In this document: positions 45,274 to 56,132 of the stretch, one piece after another
Layout: each line of letters starts with the position of its first letter
How positions within the stretch are numbered: the stretch's first letter is position 1
Translations under genes and position numbers: made by a program
Source: Hirundichthys speculiger
Taxonomy: Eukaryota > Chordata > Actinopteri > Beloniformes > Exocoetidae
Length of the DNA stretch: 64,000 bases
Direction: 5' to 3'
NCBI GenBank assembly: GCA_018398805.1
Contig: JAGFBZ010000708.1
Coordinates: 992,001-1,056,000, forward strand
Notes under the pieces: model-generated
Seen by the model: the letters and a program-made list of their open reading frames with translations, nothing else
What the model was told of the DNA's origin: nothing
Databases searched by the model: none

Positions 45274-46448
45274 TAGGGATGTAACGATATGGAAAATCTG
45301 ATATCTCGATTATAGTGACCAAATTATCACGGTTTACGATGTTATTGCGGTATTCTTAATGGCTGTACAAATGTCCAAAAAACACATACATTTAAATAAT
45401 TTCACAAAAACTTGTGACTTTCTTGTCATACTAAAATATCAGAAGCCAAAATCTTATTAAAATGAAACTTTCACATTAAAAGGGCAAACAACTGGCACAG
45501 AAAGAGGTTTTATTTTAAATGAACAATATAAATAACAGGAACAAAGCTGATTTGTCTGGTGCAAATTTAAATAACCACTTTAACAACCATAGTAGGTCAA
45601 AATATGCAAACAATTATCAGGAACAAAAATTATAGAGCAAGTTCAAATGAAATAAACTTTGGACTTTAAGCTGAACCTTAAATAAGTATAAATGTGCAAA
45701 TAAAGAAACAGTTGTAAAGGAGCCAAATATGTTGTTCTGAATTGTAGTTCACTCTGTGTGTCTGTGGGTGTCGCTGTGTTGTTACCTGAGGGTCAGGTAT
45801 AAAGGTAGCTGCCTGTTATTGGTTAGGTGTTGGACGCGGAAGGGCAAAAGGTTTTTGACCGCTGTGGCGCTAACTGCCGGCGTTATGGTTGTCGGATCAG
45901 TTAATGGAATAATTTAATATTTTAACTGCATCAGAAGAACATCGTTCCGGTCATTTTTCAATCAACACGCAACGCTAACGTTTACGAAATGTGAGTTAGC
46001 GAAGTGCGTCGACCAGGTTACTCTTGGTCAAACATCTCAGTAGCTTGAAGCATTAGCCTTAGCTCCTTCAAGTTGCTTCTACAAATGACAATAAAATGTA
46101 AACAAGTGCTTTGCAGACAGGATAACTGTCCTCCACCAGTTGTCCCTTTATATTCCTAAAATAAAATAAAATAAATAAATAAATATGCCCAGACCTCGGA
46201 CCTCGTCCTTTTAGTGTGTTGGTAAATGTCCACCATGTTCCACCATGCTAACGTTACGATGCCGATGTTACAAGCTACATATTCACGCGAGACACAGTCA
46301 CGAGTCGCTCACAGACTTGAATGAGGCTGATATTACATATCCTGGTAATCGACCGCGATAATGAGATGAAGTCAAACATAAATGGTAATCGTTATTGCGT
46401 AAAATTTTACAGCGCTTTACCGTAATACCGATAACCGTTTCATCCCTA
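45274..46448 (+). mobile_element. hAT-like repeat family E, copy 2 (full length)
   Basis: Begins TAGGGATGTAACGATATGG and ends GATAACCGTTTCATCCCTA, 1175 bp, so the ends are inverted repeats of the TAGGGATG word. Flanking 8-mers GTATCTGC and GTATCTAT match at six of eight positions. It contains no transposase. A CpG-containing middle (near 45830-46030, CTAACTGCCGGCGTTATGG) is shared with copies 1 and 3. Confidence 0.8.
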
Positions 46449-46459
46449 GTATCTATATA

Positions 46460-46824
46460 CAGTCATGGAAAAAATTATTAGACCACTCTTGTTTTCTTCA
46501 GTTTCTTGTTTATTTTAATGCCTGGTACAACTAAAGGTACATTTGTTTGGACAAACATAACGATAACCACAAAGATTGCTCATAAGAGTTTTATTTAAGA
46601 GCTGATATCTTACCATTTTCCATGGTTTTCTTGATTATAACCTAAATCACTAAGTTTTTGCATCAACAGCTATGGCGTTGTACTGCCAAAAACACTGCTT
46701 TTATGCATTCAGTGTTTTCTTTTCTGTCTGTTTCAGTCACATGATGACGTTTAGTGGTACCAGGTATTAAAATGAACAAGAAAGTAAAGAAAAAATGGTG
46801 GTCTAATAATTTTTTCCATGACTG
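46460..46824. mobile_element. Tc1/mariner-type MITE
   Basis: TA lies on both sides (46458-46459 and 46825-46826). The left end CAGTCATGGAAAAAATTATT and right end AATAATTTTTTCCATGACTG are perfect inverted repeats of at least 20 bp, extending further with few changes. 365 bp, no coding sequence. The ends are so similar that it is probably younger than the other DNA elements here. Confidence 0.9.
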
Positions 46825-47039
46825 TATGATTGTATGACTCTAAACAGATGCTTGGCTGGATATAATTTGAGAAATGATTCAGTTTACAGCTTTTCTTTAC
46901 ACAGTCACATGTATGGTTTACAGCGTACAGTCAAATGCAGAAGCTTCCTTGTTGTTTTTGTTAACATAATAAAAATCATTTAATCATAGGAGGTCTTAGT
47001 ATTAAGCAAATGCTCACCAAACGAAATACAACATTTTCA

Positions 47040-47480
47040 CTTTGCTGTTATTTATTCAACAAAAATTAAGGCAAAGAGAAAAGAGAGATCATGTGGACAG
47101 TACTAAGAAACGTGTTACTGTTTTCACAGGATTTAAGAGGGTAAGTTGCAGCTACTTATCATCAGCTTCTATGGACTGATCATCATCAGGTGTGACCTGT
47201 ATAAAGGCAAATGTTCTGGCAGGATGGTTCTGGGACAATCAGATGTGTGTTATCGCGTTGACGAGAGGAAACGACATAAGGAGTCTTAGAGATCAAGCGC
47301 TGCTTCATATCAGTCTGGAATGGGTTATAAAGTTCAGGACATTACAACCAGACAGACTGTTAACAGCAGAACATTTAAAACAGCTGGTTTTCCAGCGGTA
47401 CGTTTGACAACAATGACTCACAGCAGCATTACAAACCCAACGAATATCCACTGTCAAGCATGGTGCAGGTTTTATACCAC
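47040..47480 (+). pseudogene. Degraded Tc1-like element, second subfamily
   Basis: The order of short matches follows a fish Tc1 family: the TTATTTATTCAACAAAAATT leader, a CATCAGTCTGG-like stretch at 47310 (TTCATATCAGTCTGGAATGG) that would encode the helix-turn-helix region, and TVKHGAG at about 47450-47470, the usual TVKHGGG before the DDE core. Most of the catalytic domain is missing and frames are broken. No TIRs were found. Confidence 0.45.
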
Positions 47481-47685
47481 GACAGGGTGATAAGACCATA
47501 GACTGATGTGATATATCACCACAGTCTTTTTGGCGAAGCTCTACCATTCATTTTAATGACTTTTGAAAGTTAAACAATGTCTGCAGCCAGACCTTTAAAA
47601 TATTTCACACCACAGAGCCTCCCCAACGTCGACGCAAACACTGTCCATTTCTCTCCCCCCTGCTGGGAATTATTACAGTATTGGG

Positions 47686-48121
47686 TAAAGCTGAGTGATT
47701 TTATCGATTCTGCGATATATATCAATATTTTATTTCCCCAGAGAGTATTGATTTTTCAGCCGCGGGTATCAATATTCTAAGCTTCTTTCTAAACCCCCGT
47801 GTCCCACCTTTAAAAGCTTGCAAGCAACAATTTGCATTGTTTAAATAGATGAAACTATTTTTCTCAACACATCTTTTATTCATTTTGTCCAGCATTTGCA
47901 AGCTGCCTGTCAGCCATATAATGTGTAATTGATGCTTTCAGTTCAGTTAATTCAAACAAAGTCATTGGAACACTCACAAGATGTCACCAAAATCACTTTG
48001 TTCCTTTAAAATCTTTCAGAAAATGATGTAAATGTATTTTAAGGTGAATATCGATATATATCGTATCGTGAGCCAAATATCGTGTAGCGTATCGTGAGAT
48101 AAGTGTATCGCTACAGCCCTA
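47686..48121 (+). mobile_element. hAT-like MITE family C, copy 5
   Basis: Begins TAAAGCTGAGTGATTTTATC and ends TATCGCTACAGCCCTA, 436 bp. GTATTGGG is duplicated exactly on both sides (47678-47685 and 48122-48129). This fixes the family as generating 8-bp duplications, as hAT elements do. It forms one edge of the inverted duplicated block. Confidence 0.9.
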
Positions 48122-49028
48122 GTATTGGGGATGAAGAGCATGATGGGGAGGCAACTACTCGCCTGGTCATGTCCAGTATGTTTTACACACAGGAAAGGAG
48201 GAACTGGGACGAGAAGGGTGAACATTTATTAAGAACAGACTAAACAGACTAAAACATATACATTGTCGGTCGGGGTGAGTATTGACCTCACAATACGATA
48301 TGTATCATGATACTTGTGTTACAATACGATATCATCACGATATTGCAATATCACGATATATTGTGATATTCTACCCAGTTAATGTCAAAATTAAAAGTAG
48401 AGATGAAAAATCAAGTTGCTGTATATGTTCATCAGATGATATTGATCATTCAGAGGACAAATTGAGTCAAAAATATTTGCTTCAAAACAACCTATTTATT
48501 GTTTATTATTAGTGTTTTTTAGTTAGTTAGTGCACATTTAATAAATAAATAAAATAAAATAAATAGAATAAAATTTTCCAAAAAAAAAAAAAAATCCATA
48601 TTAGGAGCTGAAAAATCGATATTATATTGGGCGGCTGAAAATCACGATATATTGCCAAATCGATGTTTTTTTCACACTCCTACTTGTCGGCACGGGTGTC
48701 CTGGTATTCTGAGAGGTTGCTGCTTGGAGGACGTGCCTCGAGGAACTCCATCCATGACGGACTCCTCTGCTGTTGCTGAGGCAGCTCCTCCACTGGAACG
48801 AAGGGGGCGAGATGCTACCCCCCCCCCCCCCCCCCCGCTTTACAGGTCACTGCTCTCTTCTACTGCCTTTAAAACGAAAGTGTTTCAATGAGGCAATCAT
48901 TACTTTAAGTTCACTTATCGCTACATCCTTTTGGATTTGTAATAAAGACAGGATGTCCTGTGCTGTTAACATCCACTAAAAGGGCATAAAAATGACTTTC
49001 AAAAGCAAATGAATATTTGCTATTTACA
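48122..49028 (-). repeat. Duplicated block, right copy (inverted)
   Basis: Reverse complement of 29145-30080: the GAAGAGCATGATGGGGAGGC region, a family D element, the TGTCGGCACGGGTGTCC region, a long C tract and the segment ending GAATATTTGCTATTTACA. Homology stops at 49028. The sequence beyond it (GGAATGGTCATGCACG) has no counterpart at 29 kb. Confidence 0.85.
48270..48682 (-). mobile_element. hAT-like MITE family D, copy 5
   Basis: Begins TCGGGGTGAGTATTGACC and ends TTTTTCACACTCCTA. Flanks ATTGTCGG and CTTGTCGG are the reverse complements of the flanks of copy 1, so copies 1 and 5 derive from a single insertion that was later duplicated. Confidence 0.85.
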
Positions 49029-49315
49029 GGAATGGTCATGCACGCAGTAACGAGCAATCCTTTGCCAAGTTCTCCTTGGCAGACACAGAGGTAGCCTGGT
49101 ACTTTGCTTTTAACTTCTTATATTTTTCACATCTTTATAAACCTGTAGTAGGACTTGCAGCTCTAACTCAAGTCCATTGCTCTTTTTTCACCATTACTAT
49201 TGTAGTTTTGACGCTCTAGAGATGATGTTTTTATTAGTTTGCAGTGAAAACCCTGATTTAACTACCACTGAGCTCCATCCATTCATCCATTAACTTCCAT
49301 TTATCCAAATTCAGG

Positions 49316-49660
49316 TCACCAGGGCAGCAGCCAAGGCAGAAAGGCCCAGACCTCCCCCTCCCCAGCCAGCTCCTCCAGCTCCTCCAGCTCCTCCAGCTCC
49401 TCCAGGGGAATCCCAAGGCATTTCCAGGCCATATTATGTCTCCAACATGTCTCGGGTCTTCCCCGGGGCCTCCGCCCAGTTGGAAATAACCAGAGCACCC
49501 CTCCAGGGAGGCGTCCAGGGGGCATCCTCACCAGATGCCTGAAACACCTCAACTGGCTCCTTTCGATAAGAAGGAGCAGCGGCTCTACTCTTAATCTCTC
49601 CAGAGTGACTGAACTTCTCACCGTCTCTGTCTAGGGGAGAGTCCAGCCACCCCTCGGAGA
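49316..49660 (-). pseudogene. LINE ORF2 C-terminal remnant with Glu-Glu-Leu expansion
   Basis: On the minus strand a 101-codon frame reads SSVTLERLRVEPLLLLIERS, QLRCFRHLVRMPPGRLPGGV, TGRRPRGRPETCWRHN and LGIPLEELEELEELEELAGE. This is the typical C-terminus of a teleost LINE (…RSQLRW.GHL.RMPPGRLP…GRRPRGRPRT.WRDY…LGIPPEELEE). The EEL run results from a 9-bp GAGCTCCTC-type tandem expansion at about 49372-49402. The RT domain is absent. Confidence 0.75.
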
Positions 49661-49690
49661 AAGCTCACCTCAGATCTCATTCATTTTATC

Positions 49691-50133
49691 TAGGGCTGGG
49701 CAACGATTAAAATTTTTAATCGCGATTAATCACATTATTTCCCTGATTAATCACGATTAATCGCATTGTAAACGCAAAATCAAATAATGAATTCAAAAGT
49801 AGTGTAAAGGTCACTTTTATTTAAATGTTCTGCTGTCATATGAACTAAAGTGTCATAACATTTGTTGTTCAAACACTTTTAACATCAGCACTTGTCAGTA
49901 ACACATTTTTATTGTAAATCTCATCTTAAAAAATGTCAAATAAAATAAAGCTTAATGCCACTGCCAGGGCATTAATGTCATTCTGTTTTTATATTACATT
50001 TAGATAAAAGTGACCTTTACACTACTTTTGAATTCATTATTTGATTTTGCTTATACAATGCGATTAATCGTGATTAATGAGGGAAATCATGCGATTAATC
50101 GCGATTGAAAATTTTAATCATTGCCCAGTCCTA
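49691..50133. mobile_element. Family A derivative with fold-back structure (copy 4)
   Basis: Begins TAGGGCTGGGCAACG and ends ATTGCCCAGTCCTA, 443 bp. Unlike the other copies both ends derive from the same (GCGATTAATCG-rich) end of the family. The arms, about 49691-49835 and 50000-50133, are inverted copies including TTCAAAAGTAGTGTAAAGGT and its complement, so the element can fold into a long hairpin. Confidence 0.75.
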
Positions 50134-50141
50134 GTTTCTAT

Positions 50142-50774
50142 ATGAAAGAGGGAATGCTAACTTTTACACATCACCTTTTTTTTTCAAGATATTCCCAAGA
50201 GTGACTGTTTCTAAATGACACTTTCATGAACCTGAGGTTGTTTGGTAATGCCAGAAAACAACAGAGGATGAATAAAGCAAATTCTCAGTCAAATGAGACA
50301 ATGACTTAAATTGGTCCACAAGAGTGGAGAAGTGAACAAAAGAAGTTGCTTTTAATTGAGAAGATAACATCATACATAGATAAGGCTCTGTTGTTTCTCA
50401 CAATACTGATGGATCCAGTTAACAGGTACATGGACTCACTTATGAAGCACTTTTCCATTTTGTTAACCACTAAAAAGGCTTTACATCACAATCCTTAATT
50501 ATCCATCCCACGCTTCACACTTGCTGCTTTTTACACACACCCTCACACGAATGAACCCAGTAAGTCTTCCAAAGACACTTTTATATAAATGTTATAATAC
50601 GTGGACAGGAGAAATCTGGGATCGATCAAACTTTTCGGACTGTGGAACAAATGACCACACTTTTCAAAAAGAATGAGCCTCCCACTCCCTTTCAGTAAGG
50701 ATTCAGGACCTTTTTAATGCCTCAGTGGTCTCTTGACTTGCCATTTGAAATCAGAGTACGACAGGTAAATGTAA
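50142..50774. other. Unassigned intronic DNA
   Basis: No gene or repeat recognised. Confidence 0.35.
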
Positions 50775-50782
50775 TTCTAGAG

Positions 50783-51461
50783 CAGCCATTCACAAACTTC
50801 AGAATACCAAGGCCCAATTTTGAAATGTGAAAAATGTCCATGGCCCATGGAAACCTTTAAACGCCACTTTGATCAACATGCAAGACTAAAAGCCACATTC
50901 CAATATATATATCCAATATAATCCAATTGTTTTTTTTTTTTTTAATTATTTCTAATGATTTTTAAATTATGTTATAAATATTTAACAGTAATTGAAAACA
51001 TATTTTTTTAAAAATCGAAGGATTTAAAACTAATTTGTCTAATTTTAATGACCTCTCACGGCCCACCTGCACTACCTCGACAGCCTAGAGCAGCCATTCC
51101 CAAACTTCAAAATACCAAGGCCCAATTTGAAATGTGAAAAATCTCCACAGCCCGCCCAAACCTTTAATTACAACTGTGATCAACATACAGGACCAAAGCT
51201 ATTTTCCGATATTAATGCAGGTGTCAACAAATAAGGTGACACTCATCATATTAAGTTAAGATGACAGTAGAATAACATTTAACTGGTTTGTTTTATTACT
51301 TCTTAATGATTTTTTTTTTTTAATTATATCATGAATATTTTACAGTAATTAAAAACATATTTTAAAAAGAGAGGATTTAAAACATATATGTTTAATTTTG
51401 ATGACCTTTCACGGTCCACCTGCCCACCAGGGGGCCACGGCCCACACTTTGAGAATCACTG
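50783..51461. mobile_element. hAT-type MITE with a tandem internal duplication
   Basis: Begins CAGCCATTCACAAACTTCAG and ends TTTGAGAATCACTG (CAG...CTG). Flanks TTCTAGAG (50775-50782) and CTCTAGAG (51462-51469) match at seven of eight positions. The left terminus occurs a second time at about 51090 (CAGCCATTCCCAAACTTCAA), again preceded by CCTAGAG. The element therefore holds two partial copies in tandem, about 307 bp apart. Confidence 0.8.
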
Positions 51462-52074
51462 CTCTAGAGAATTAATTACAGATTGTGTCTTGCAGGTTTT
51501 ATATGCATCAACATAAATGAAGAACAGTCTGATTCCAGTTTAAAAGCGACTTAAATATTTAAATTATAGCCAACCGTACACATGTGTTGGCATATCAGCT
51601 GCAAAAAAGTGCTATTTTTGCTGAAATTGTCACGTAACACTCAAAGAAAGAAGAAAAAGCCAGCCTGCAGTTGTAGGTTTCAGATACAGTTCCTTGTGAA
51701 AGTATTCGGCCTCCTTGAACTTTTCAACCTTTTGCCACATTTCAGGCTTCAAACATAAAGATATAACATTTGAATTTTTTGTCAAGAATCAACAAGTGGG
51801 ACAAAATCATTAAGTGGAAGGAAATTTATTGAATATTTGAAACTTTTTAACAAATAAAAAACTGAAAAGTGGGGCGTGTAATATTATTGGGCCCCCTTTA
51901 CTTTCAGAGCAGCAAACTGAGTCCAGAGGTTCAGTGAGGATCTCTGATTGATCCAATGTTGTCCTGAATGACTGATGATGATCAATAGAATCCACCTGTG
52001 TGTAATCAAGTCTCCATATAAATGCACCTGCTCTGTGATCGTCTCAGGGTTCTGGTTAAAGCTCAGAGAGCATC

Positions 52075-52730
52075 ATGAAGACCAAGGAACACACCAGGCA
52101 GGTCCCAGATACTGTTGTGGAGAAGTTTAAAGCTGGATGTGGATACAAAAAGATTTTCCCAAGCTTTAAACATCTCAAGGAGCTCTGAGCAAGCAATCAT
52201 AGTGAAATGGAAGGAGTATCAGACCACTGAAAATCTACCAAGACCCGGTCATCCCTCTAAACTTTCATCTGGAACAAGGAGAAGACTGATCAGAGATGCA
52301 GCCAAGAGGCCCATGATCACTCTGGATGAACTGATCTACAGCTGAGGTGGGACAGTCTGTCCAGAGGACAACAATCAGTCCTACACTGGACAAATCTGGC
52401 CTTTATGGAAGAGTGGCAAGAAAAAAGACATTTCTCAAAGATATCCATAAAAGTCTGGTTTAAAGTTTCCCACAAGCCACCTGGAGACACACCAAACATG
52501 TGGAAGAAGGAGCTCTGGGCAGATGAAACCAAAATCAAACTATTTGGCCACAATGCAAAACGATATGTTTGGAGTAAAAGCAACACAGCTCACCACCCTG
52601 AACACACCATCCCCACTGTCAAACATGGTGGTGGCAGCATCATGGTCTGGGCCTGCTTTTCTTCAGCAGGGACAGGGAAGATGGTTAAAACTGATGGGAA
52701 GATGGATGGAGCCACCCACGACTGCAGACC
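52075..52730 (+). pseudogene. Tc1-like transposase, N-terminal two thirds
   Basis: The start is MKTKEHTRQVPDTVVEKFKA, a helix-turn-helix domain in the usual position. Frames shift near 52180 and again near 52345. The later part, in frame from 52405, has KELWADETKIKLFGHN (with the first catalytic Asp in ADETK), then TIPTVKHGGGSIMVWACFSS and KMDGAT. The second Asp (NDPKHT region) is missing because foreign RT sequence begins there. No function is possible without it. Confidence 0.85.
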
Positions 52731-53445
52731 TGTTCATGGCTCCAACGCCATCATCAAGTTTGCAGACGACACCACCGTGATTGGCCTCATCACGAGCAAC
52801 GATGAGTCGGCCTACAGGGAGGAGGTGGACCACCTGGCTGTGTGGTGCGAGAACAATAACCTGAGGCTCAACACCTCAAAAACTAAAGAAATCATCATGG
52901 ACTTCAGGAAGAATGCTGTCACTCATCCACCCATCCACATCAACGGTGTGGCAGTGGAACGAGTGACCAGCTTCAAATTCCTGGGGATCCACATTTCAGA
53001 GGACCTCTCCTGGACAACAAACTGCTCCAACCTGGTCAGGAAGGCTCACCAGCGCCTCTTCTTCTTGAGGACTCTGAGGAAGCACTACCTCTCTTCAAAC
53101 GTGCTGGTGAACTTCTACCGCTGCACCATCGAGAGCATCCTTACCGACTGTATCACAGTCTGGTACGGGAACTGCTCCAGCGCTGACCGGAAGGCCTTGC
53201 AGAGGGTGGTGAAAACCGCCCAGCCCATCGCCAGAGCTCCACTTCCTGCCATGGACACCATCCACAGGAAGCGTTGTCTCAGGAGAGCGACCAACATCAT
53301 CAAGGACTCCTCCCACCCAGCACACGGACTGTTTACCCTCCTGCCCTCTAGGAGACGCTACAGGAGTCTCCGTACACAGACCAACAGATTCAGGAACAGC
53401 TTCTTTCCTTCAGCTGTTTCCCTGTTGAACGGTTCACAAATAAAC
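52731..53445 (+). pseudogene. L2-like LINE RT fragment fused into the Tc1 frame
   Basis: About 238 codons in one open frame: AIIKFADDTTVIGLI carries the catalytic FADD, then LRLNTSKTKEIIMDF, FKFLGIHISEDLSW, CTIESILTDCITVWYGN, LQRVVKTAQPIARA and DSSHPAHGLFTLLPSRRRYR. These are the RT palm end, thumb and C-terminal motifs of teleost L2/CR1-group elements. Upstream RT motifs and the endonuclease are absent. It is in frame with the preceding transposase segment, giving a 351-codon chimeric frame (52405-53460). No target duplication was identified. Confidence 0.85.
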
Positions 53446-53448
53446 GTA

Positions 53449-53610
53449 TCCAGGTGTTAGAACGGCCAAGTCAAAGTCCAGACCTGAATCCAATCCAGAA
53501 TCTGTGGAAAGAGCTGAAGACTGCTGTTCACAAACGCTCTCCATCCAACCTCACTGAGCTCCAGCTGTTTTACAGGAAGAATGGACCAGAATTTAGTCTC
53601 TGGATGTGTT
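53449..53610 (+). pseudogene. Tc1-like transposase, C-terminal remnant
   Basis: In a different frame from the RT fragment, the sequence from about 53443 reads KRIQVLERPSQSPDLNPIQN then LWKELKTAVHKRSPSNLTEL. SQSPDLNPIQNLW holds the Tc1 region of the third catalytic residue, here following the usual SPDLNPIE layout with Q in place of E at the position normally occupied by the acidic residue. About 50 residues between KMDGA and KRIQV are missing. Confidence 0.8.
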
Positions 53611-53622
53611 AAACTGATAGAG

Positions 53623-54437
53623 CAGAGGTATCAGACTCATTTTCCACTGAGGGCCACATCAGCATCATGGTTGCCCTCAAAGGGCCAGATTGACAGCATG
53701 AATGTAACAAAATGTAATGAAAATCAAATTAAATTAAACTGCACCTTATTATATTGTTAAATAACTGTTTCTGTATTTATTATGTATTAAAATTTCAAAT
53801 ATTTACCCCTTGTTATATTAAACTCAGGGTTTGTGGTTGTAAACCTACTCTCGCACAGGTGATGTTTACAGAGTCTGTTGCTATGGTAACGGACTCTGTA
53901 AACATCACTGAGAGTATCCATTACCTTGGTTTCAGAAGTGGAAACGATTTGTTTTTCTTGTGGGCTAAATTTAGCATACTTAGCTCTGTTTTTTTTGTCA
54001 AAATGCAGACGTAGATTAAACTCTTTCACGACTGACACCCGCCTCATAACACAAAAGACATACTGTTATTTCACCTTGAGGTACAAACTTGTTTTCATTT
54101 TCCCGTCGTTCATGAAACTGCCTTCCTTGTGCATCAATTTCTCTTTTCTTGGACATGTTGGGGTTAGTTTGTAGAGGTTTTCTTAAGTCAATCAGTTCTC
54201 AAAATCATTTTGATGTCTTCCTCATGGTGAGATACTGTTATCGTTGTTTATGATGACAAAATGCATTGTGGGAGATGTAGTTTATTGTCAATATGCGCTT
54301 TAAAGCGGCGTAAGATTATTTTAAGTCTTAAAATATTGATTTAAAATTTAAGCCAATAATGCACAAGCTCTCGGGGGCAACATACAATGACGTGACGGGC
54401 CACATTTGGCCCGTGGGCCTTGTGTTTGACACATGTG
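53623..54437. mobile_element. hAT-type element with perfect 8-bp target duplication
   Basis: Begins CAGAGGTATCAGACTCATTT and ends TTGTGTTTGACACATGTG. TGATAGAG is duplicated exactly on both sides (53615-53622 and 54438-54445). The inverted ends (CAGAGGTATCAGACTCA against CACATGTGTCAAACACA) and the GGGCCACAT subterminal words fit a vertebrate hAT MITE. 815 bp, inserted in the Tc1 element. Open frames inside (86 codons on both strands) overlap and have no motif. Confidence 0.9.
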
Positions 54438-54710
54438 TGATAGAGACTGGCAGCTGTGACTGCAGCAGAAGGTGGCGCTACAAAGTATTAACGCAAGGAG
54501 GCCGAATAATATTACACACCCCACTTTTTAGTTTTTTATTTGTTACATTTTTTTTAAAAATATCCAATAAATTTCATTCCACTTCACAATTGTGTCCCAC
54601 TTGTTGATGATTCTCAATTTTATAAATTTTATATCTTTATGTTTGACACCTAAAATGTAGAAAAAGGTTGCAAAGTTCAAGGAGGCTGAATACTTTCACA
54701 AGACACCATA

Positions 54711-55920
54711 TCAGGTCTTGGTCATTTTAGCTCTGTAGCAGCATACGATGTAATCCTGGGGGAGGGGCTGGGGGAGGGGCTGGGTCTTCTCTCAGTCTGC
54801 AACATTGGGTTTTTATACTGTATGTGTTAAACTGTCTCATGGCAGTGATTTCAGCGATGTAGCTGACTGGTTTCCATACAAATGTCTATGACCTGCTGCC
54901 GTGACCAAAAACACAAGGACAACCTCTTTAACAACTTGGTTGCGGCGTGTACTCAACTACTTTAATTTCCCCGCAACAATCCGCAGTACCGACACAACAT
55001 CAGACACACACCGGGTAAAACAACGTGTTCGCATTAGGCCGTGATGAAGACGTATGGCTAACGGAGCACAAAGCATTGTGAATCAGCCATCACCAGGTGG
55101 TGCAGCGCACTTTAACATACATCCATAGGAAAAATACTTTTTGCTGCTGATGTGCCTTTGGGGCATTTGCAACGGCTGGGTGGTCCCAAACGGAGGAGAG
55201 GGAGGACAACCTTCCAGCACCGCTGCCTATTTGAATCTCATGGCTGCGTCCGAGAGGGAGCACGGCCACCTGCAGACAGATGGAGCACGTGAACGGAGAT
55301 GCATTACACTGCGATGGCCATTAGGTACCTGTACGGCTATATCAGGTGCAGAGGAGCCTTTTTCTATTTTCTGCGTGATTAAACTTTGAGTCTACTCCTC
55401 TGCATGTTAACATACACAAAAAGCTCCATTAGACACACAAAGGCTCGTGACAGACAGGCGCACAGCGACTCTGGCTCTGAGAAAAACGCTGGGCTGCGGC
55501 GGCTCGTGAACCTTTAGCCTCTGGCTGAACCTGACGGTGGAGCTGAACAGGAAACCACACTCCCCGCTGGAGGCTGCAGACTGAGCCAACAACAGGAGCA
55601 AGCAGCTCCCATGGCCGGTCCATCCTGTGGGACTCGGACTACTGACTCTAAGAGTGATACACTGCAGACGTCAGGATTTAGTGTATGATAGGTCTTCAGG
55701 ATGAACATGAGGACAGAGAAACATTTAAACAGGATCTGTTTTTCTATGAGAGAACTATTGCTTATATTTTGCTATATTTTCCTCAGAAGAACCTTTTATA
55801 AACAGCACAAAGCTTGAAGGAGAGTTTGACAGACTGATAACATGATGAGATGATCGTGATGATCACGGCTAGATTTGTGTCACACTGAATTATGTTGCAA
55901 CAGCCTGACTTGATGACCAG
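54711..55920. other. Unassigned intronic DNA, locally GC-richer
   Basis: 55000-55650 is richer in GC and CpG than most of the window. Short open frames (e.g. 55141-55389 plus, 55407-55601 minus) have no recognisable domain. An unannotated first exon or promoter of the host gene cannot be excluded, but I see no RAR A-domain sequence. Confidence 0.3.
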
Positions 55921-56132
55921 GGCTGTAGCGATACACTAATCTCGCGAAACAATATTCGAATATATATATAACGAATATAATACATAACGAATATTCGGCT
56001 CACGATACGATATATATCGATATTCATCTTACAATACATTTACATCATTTTCTGAAAGATTTTAAAGGGTCAAAGTGATTTTGGTGACATTTGTGTTCCA
56101 ATGACTTTGTATGAATTAATTGAACTGAAAGC
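55921..56132 (-). mobile_element. Family C, copy 6 (truncated)
   Basis: Begins AGGGCTGTAGCGATACACT and runs to GAACTGAAAGCATCA at 56132, where homology stops. An insertion of AATATATATATAACGAATAT-like simple sequence lies near 55955-55995. Confidence 0.75.

Larger units (their letters stand above)
51687..54708 (+). mobile_element. Tc1-like transposon with two nested segments
   Basis: TA at 51685-51686 and 54709-54710. The left end CAGTTCCTTGTGAAAGTATT and the right end AATACTTTCACAAGACACCAT are inverted repeats, and the TIRs continue inward through GGCCTCCTTGAACTTT and its complement. The transposase starts at 52075 and is broken. An L2-like RT fragment replaces part of the catalytic core (about 52730-53445) and a hAT element is inserted at 53623-54437. 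Without these additions it would be about 1.5 kb, near the normal size for the superfamily. Confidence 0.9.

Noticed and set aside
52405..53460. A 351-codon single gene
   Set aside because: The frame is a fusion of a Tc1 transposase piece and an L2-like RT piece, not a unified protein.
55000..55700. CpG-richer region as a rarb alternative promoter or first exon
   Set aside because: No recognisable RAR A-domain coding sequence and no direct-repeat retinoic-acid response element (two half-sites spaced by five) was found by eye.
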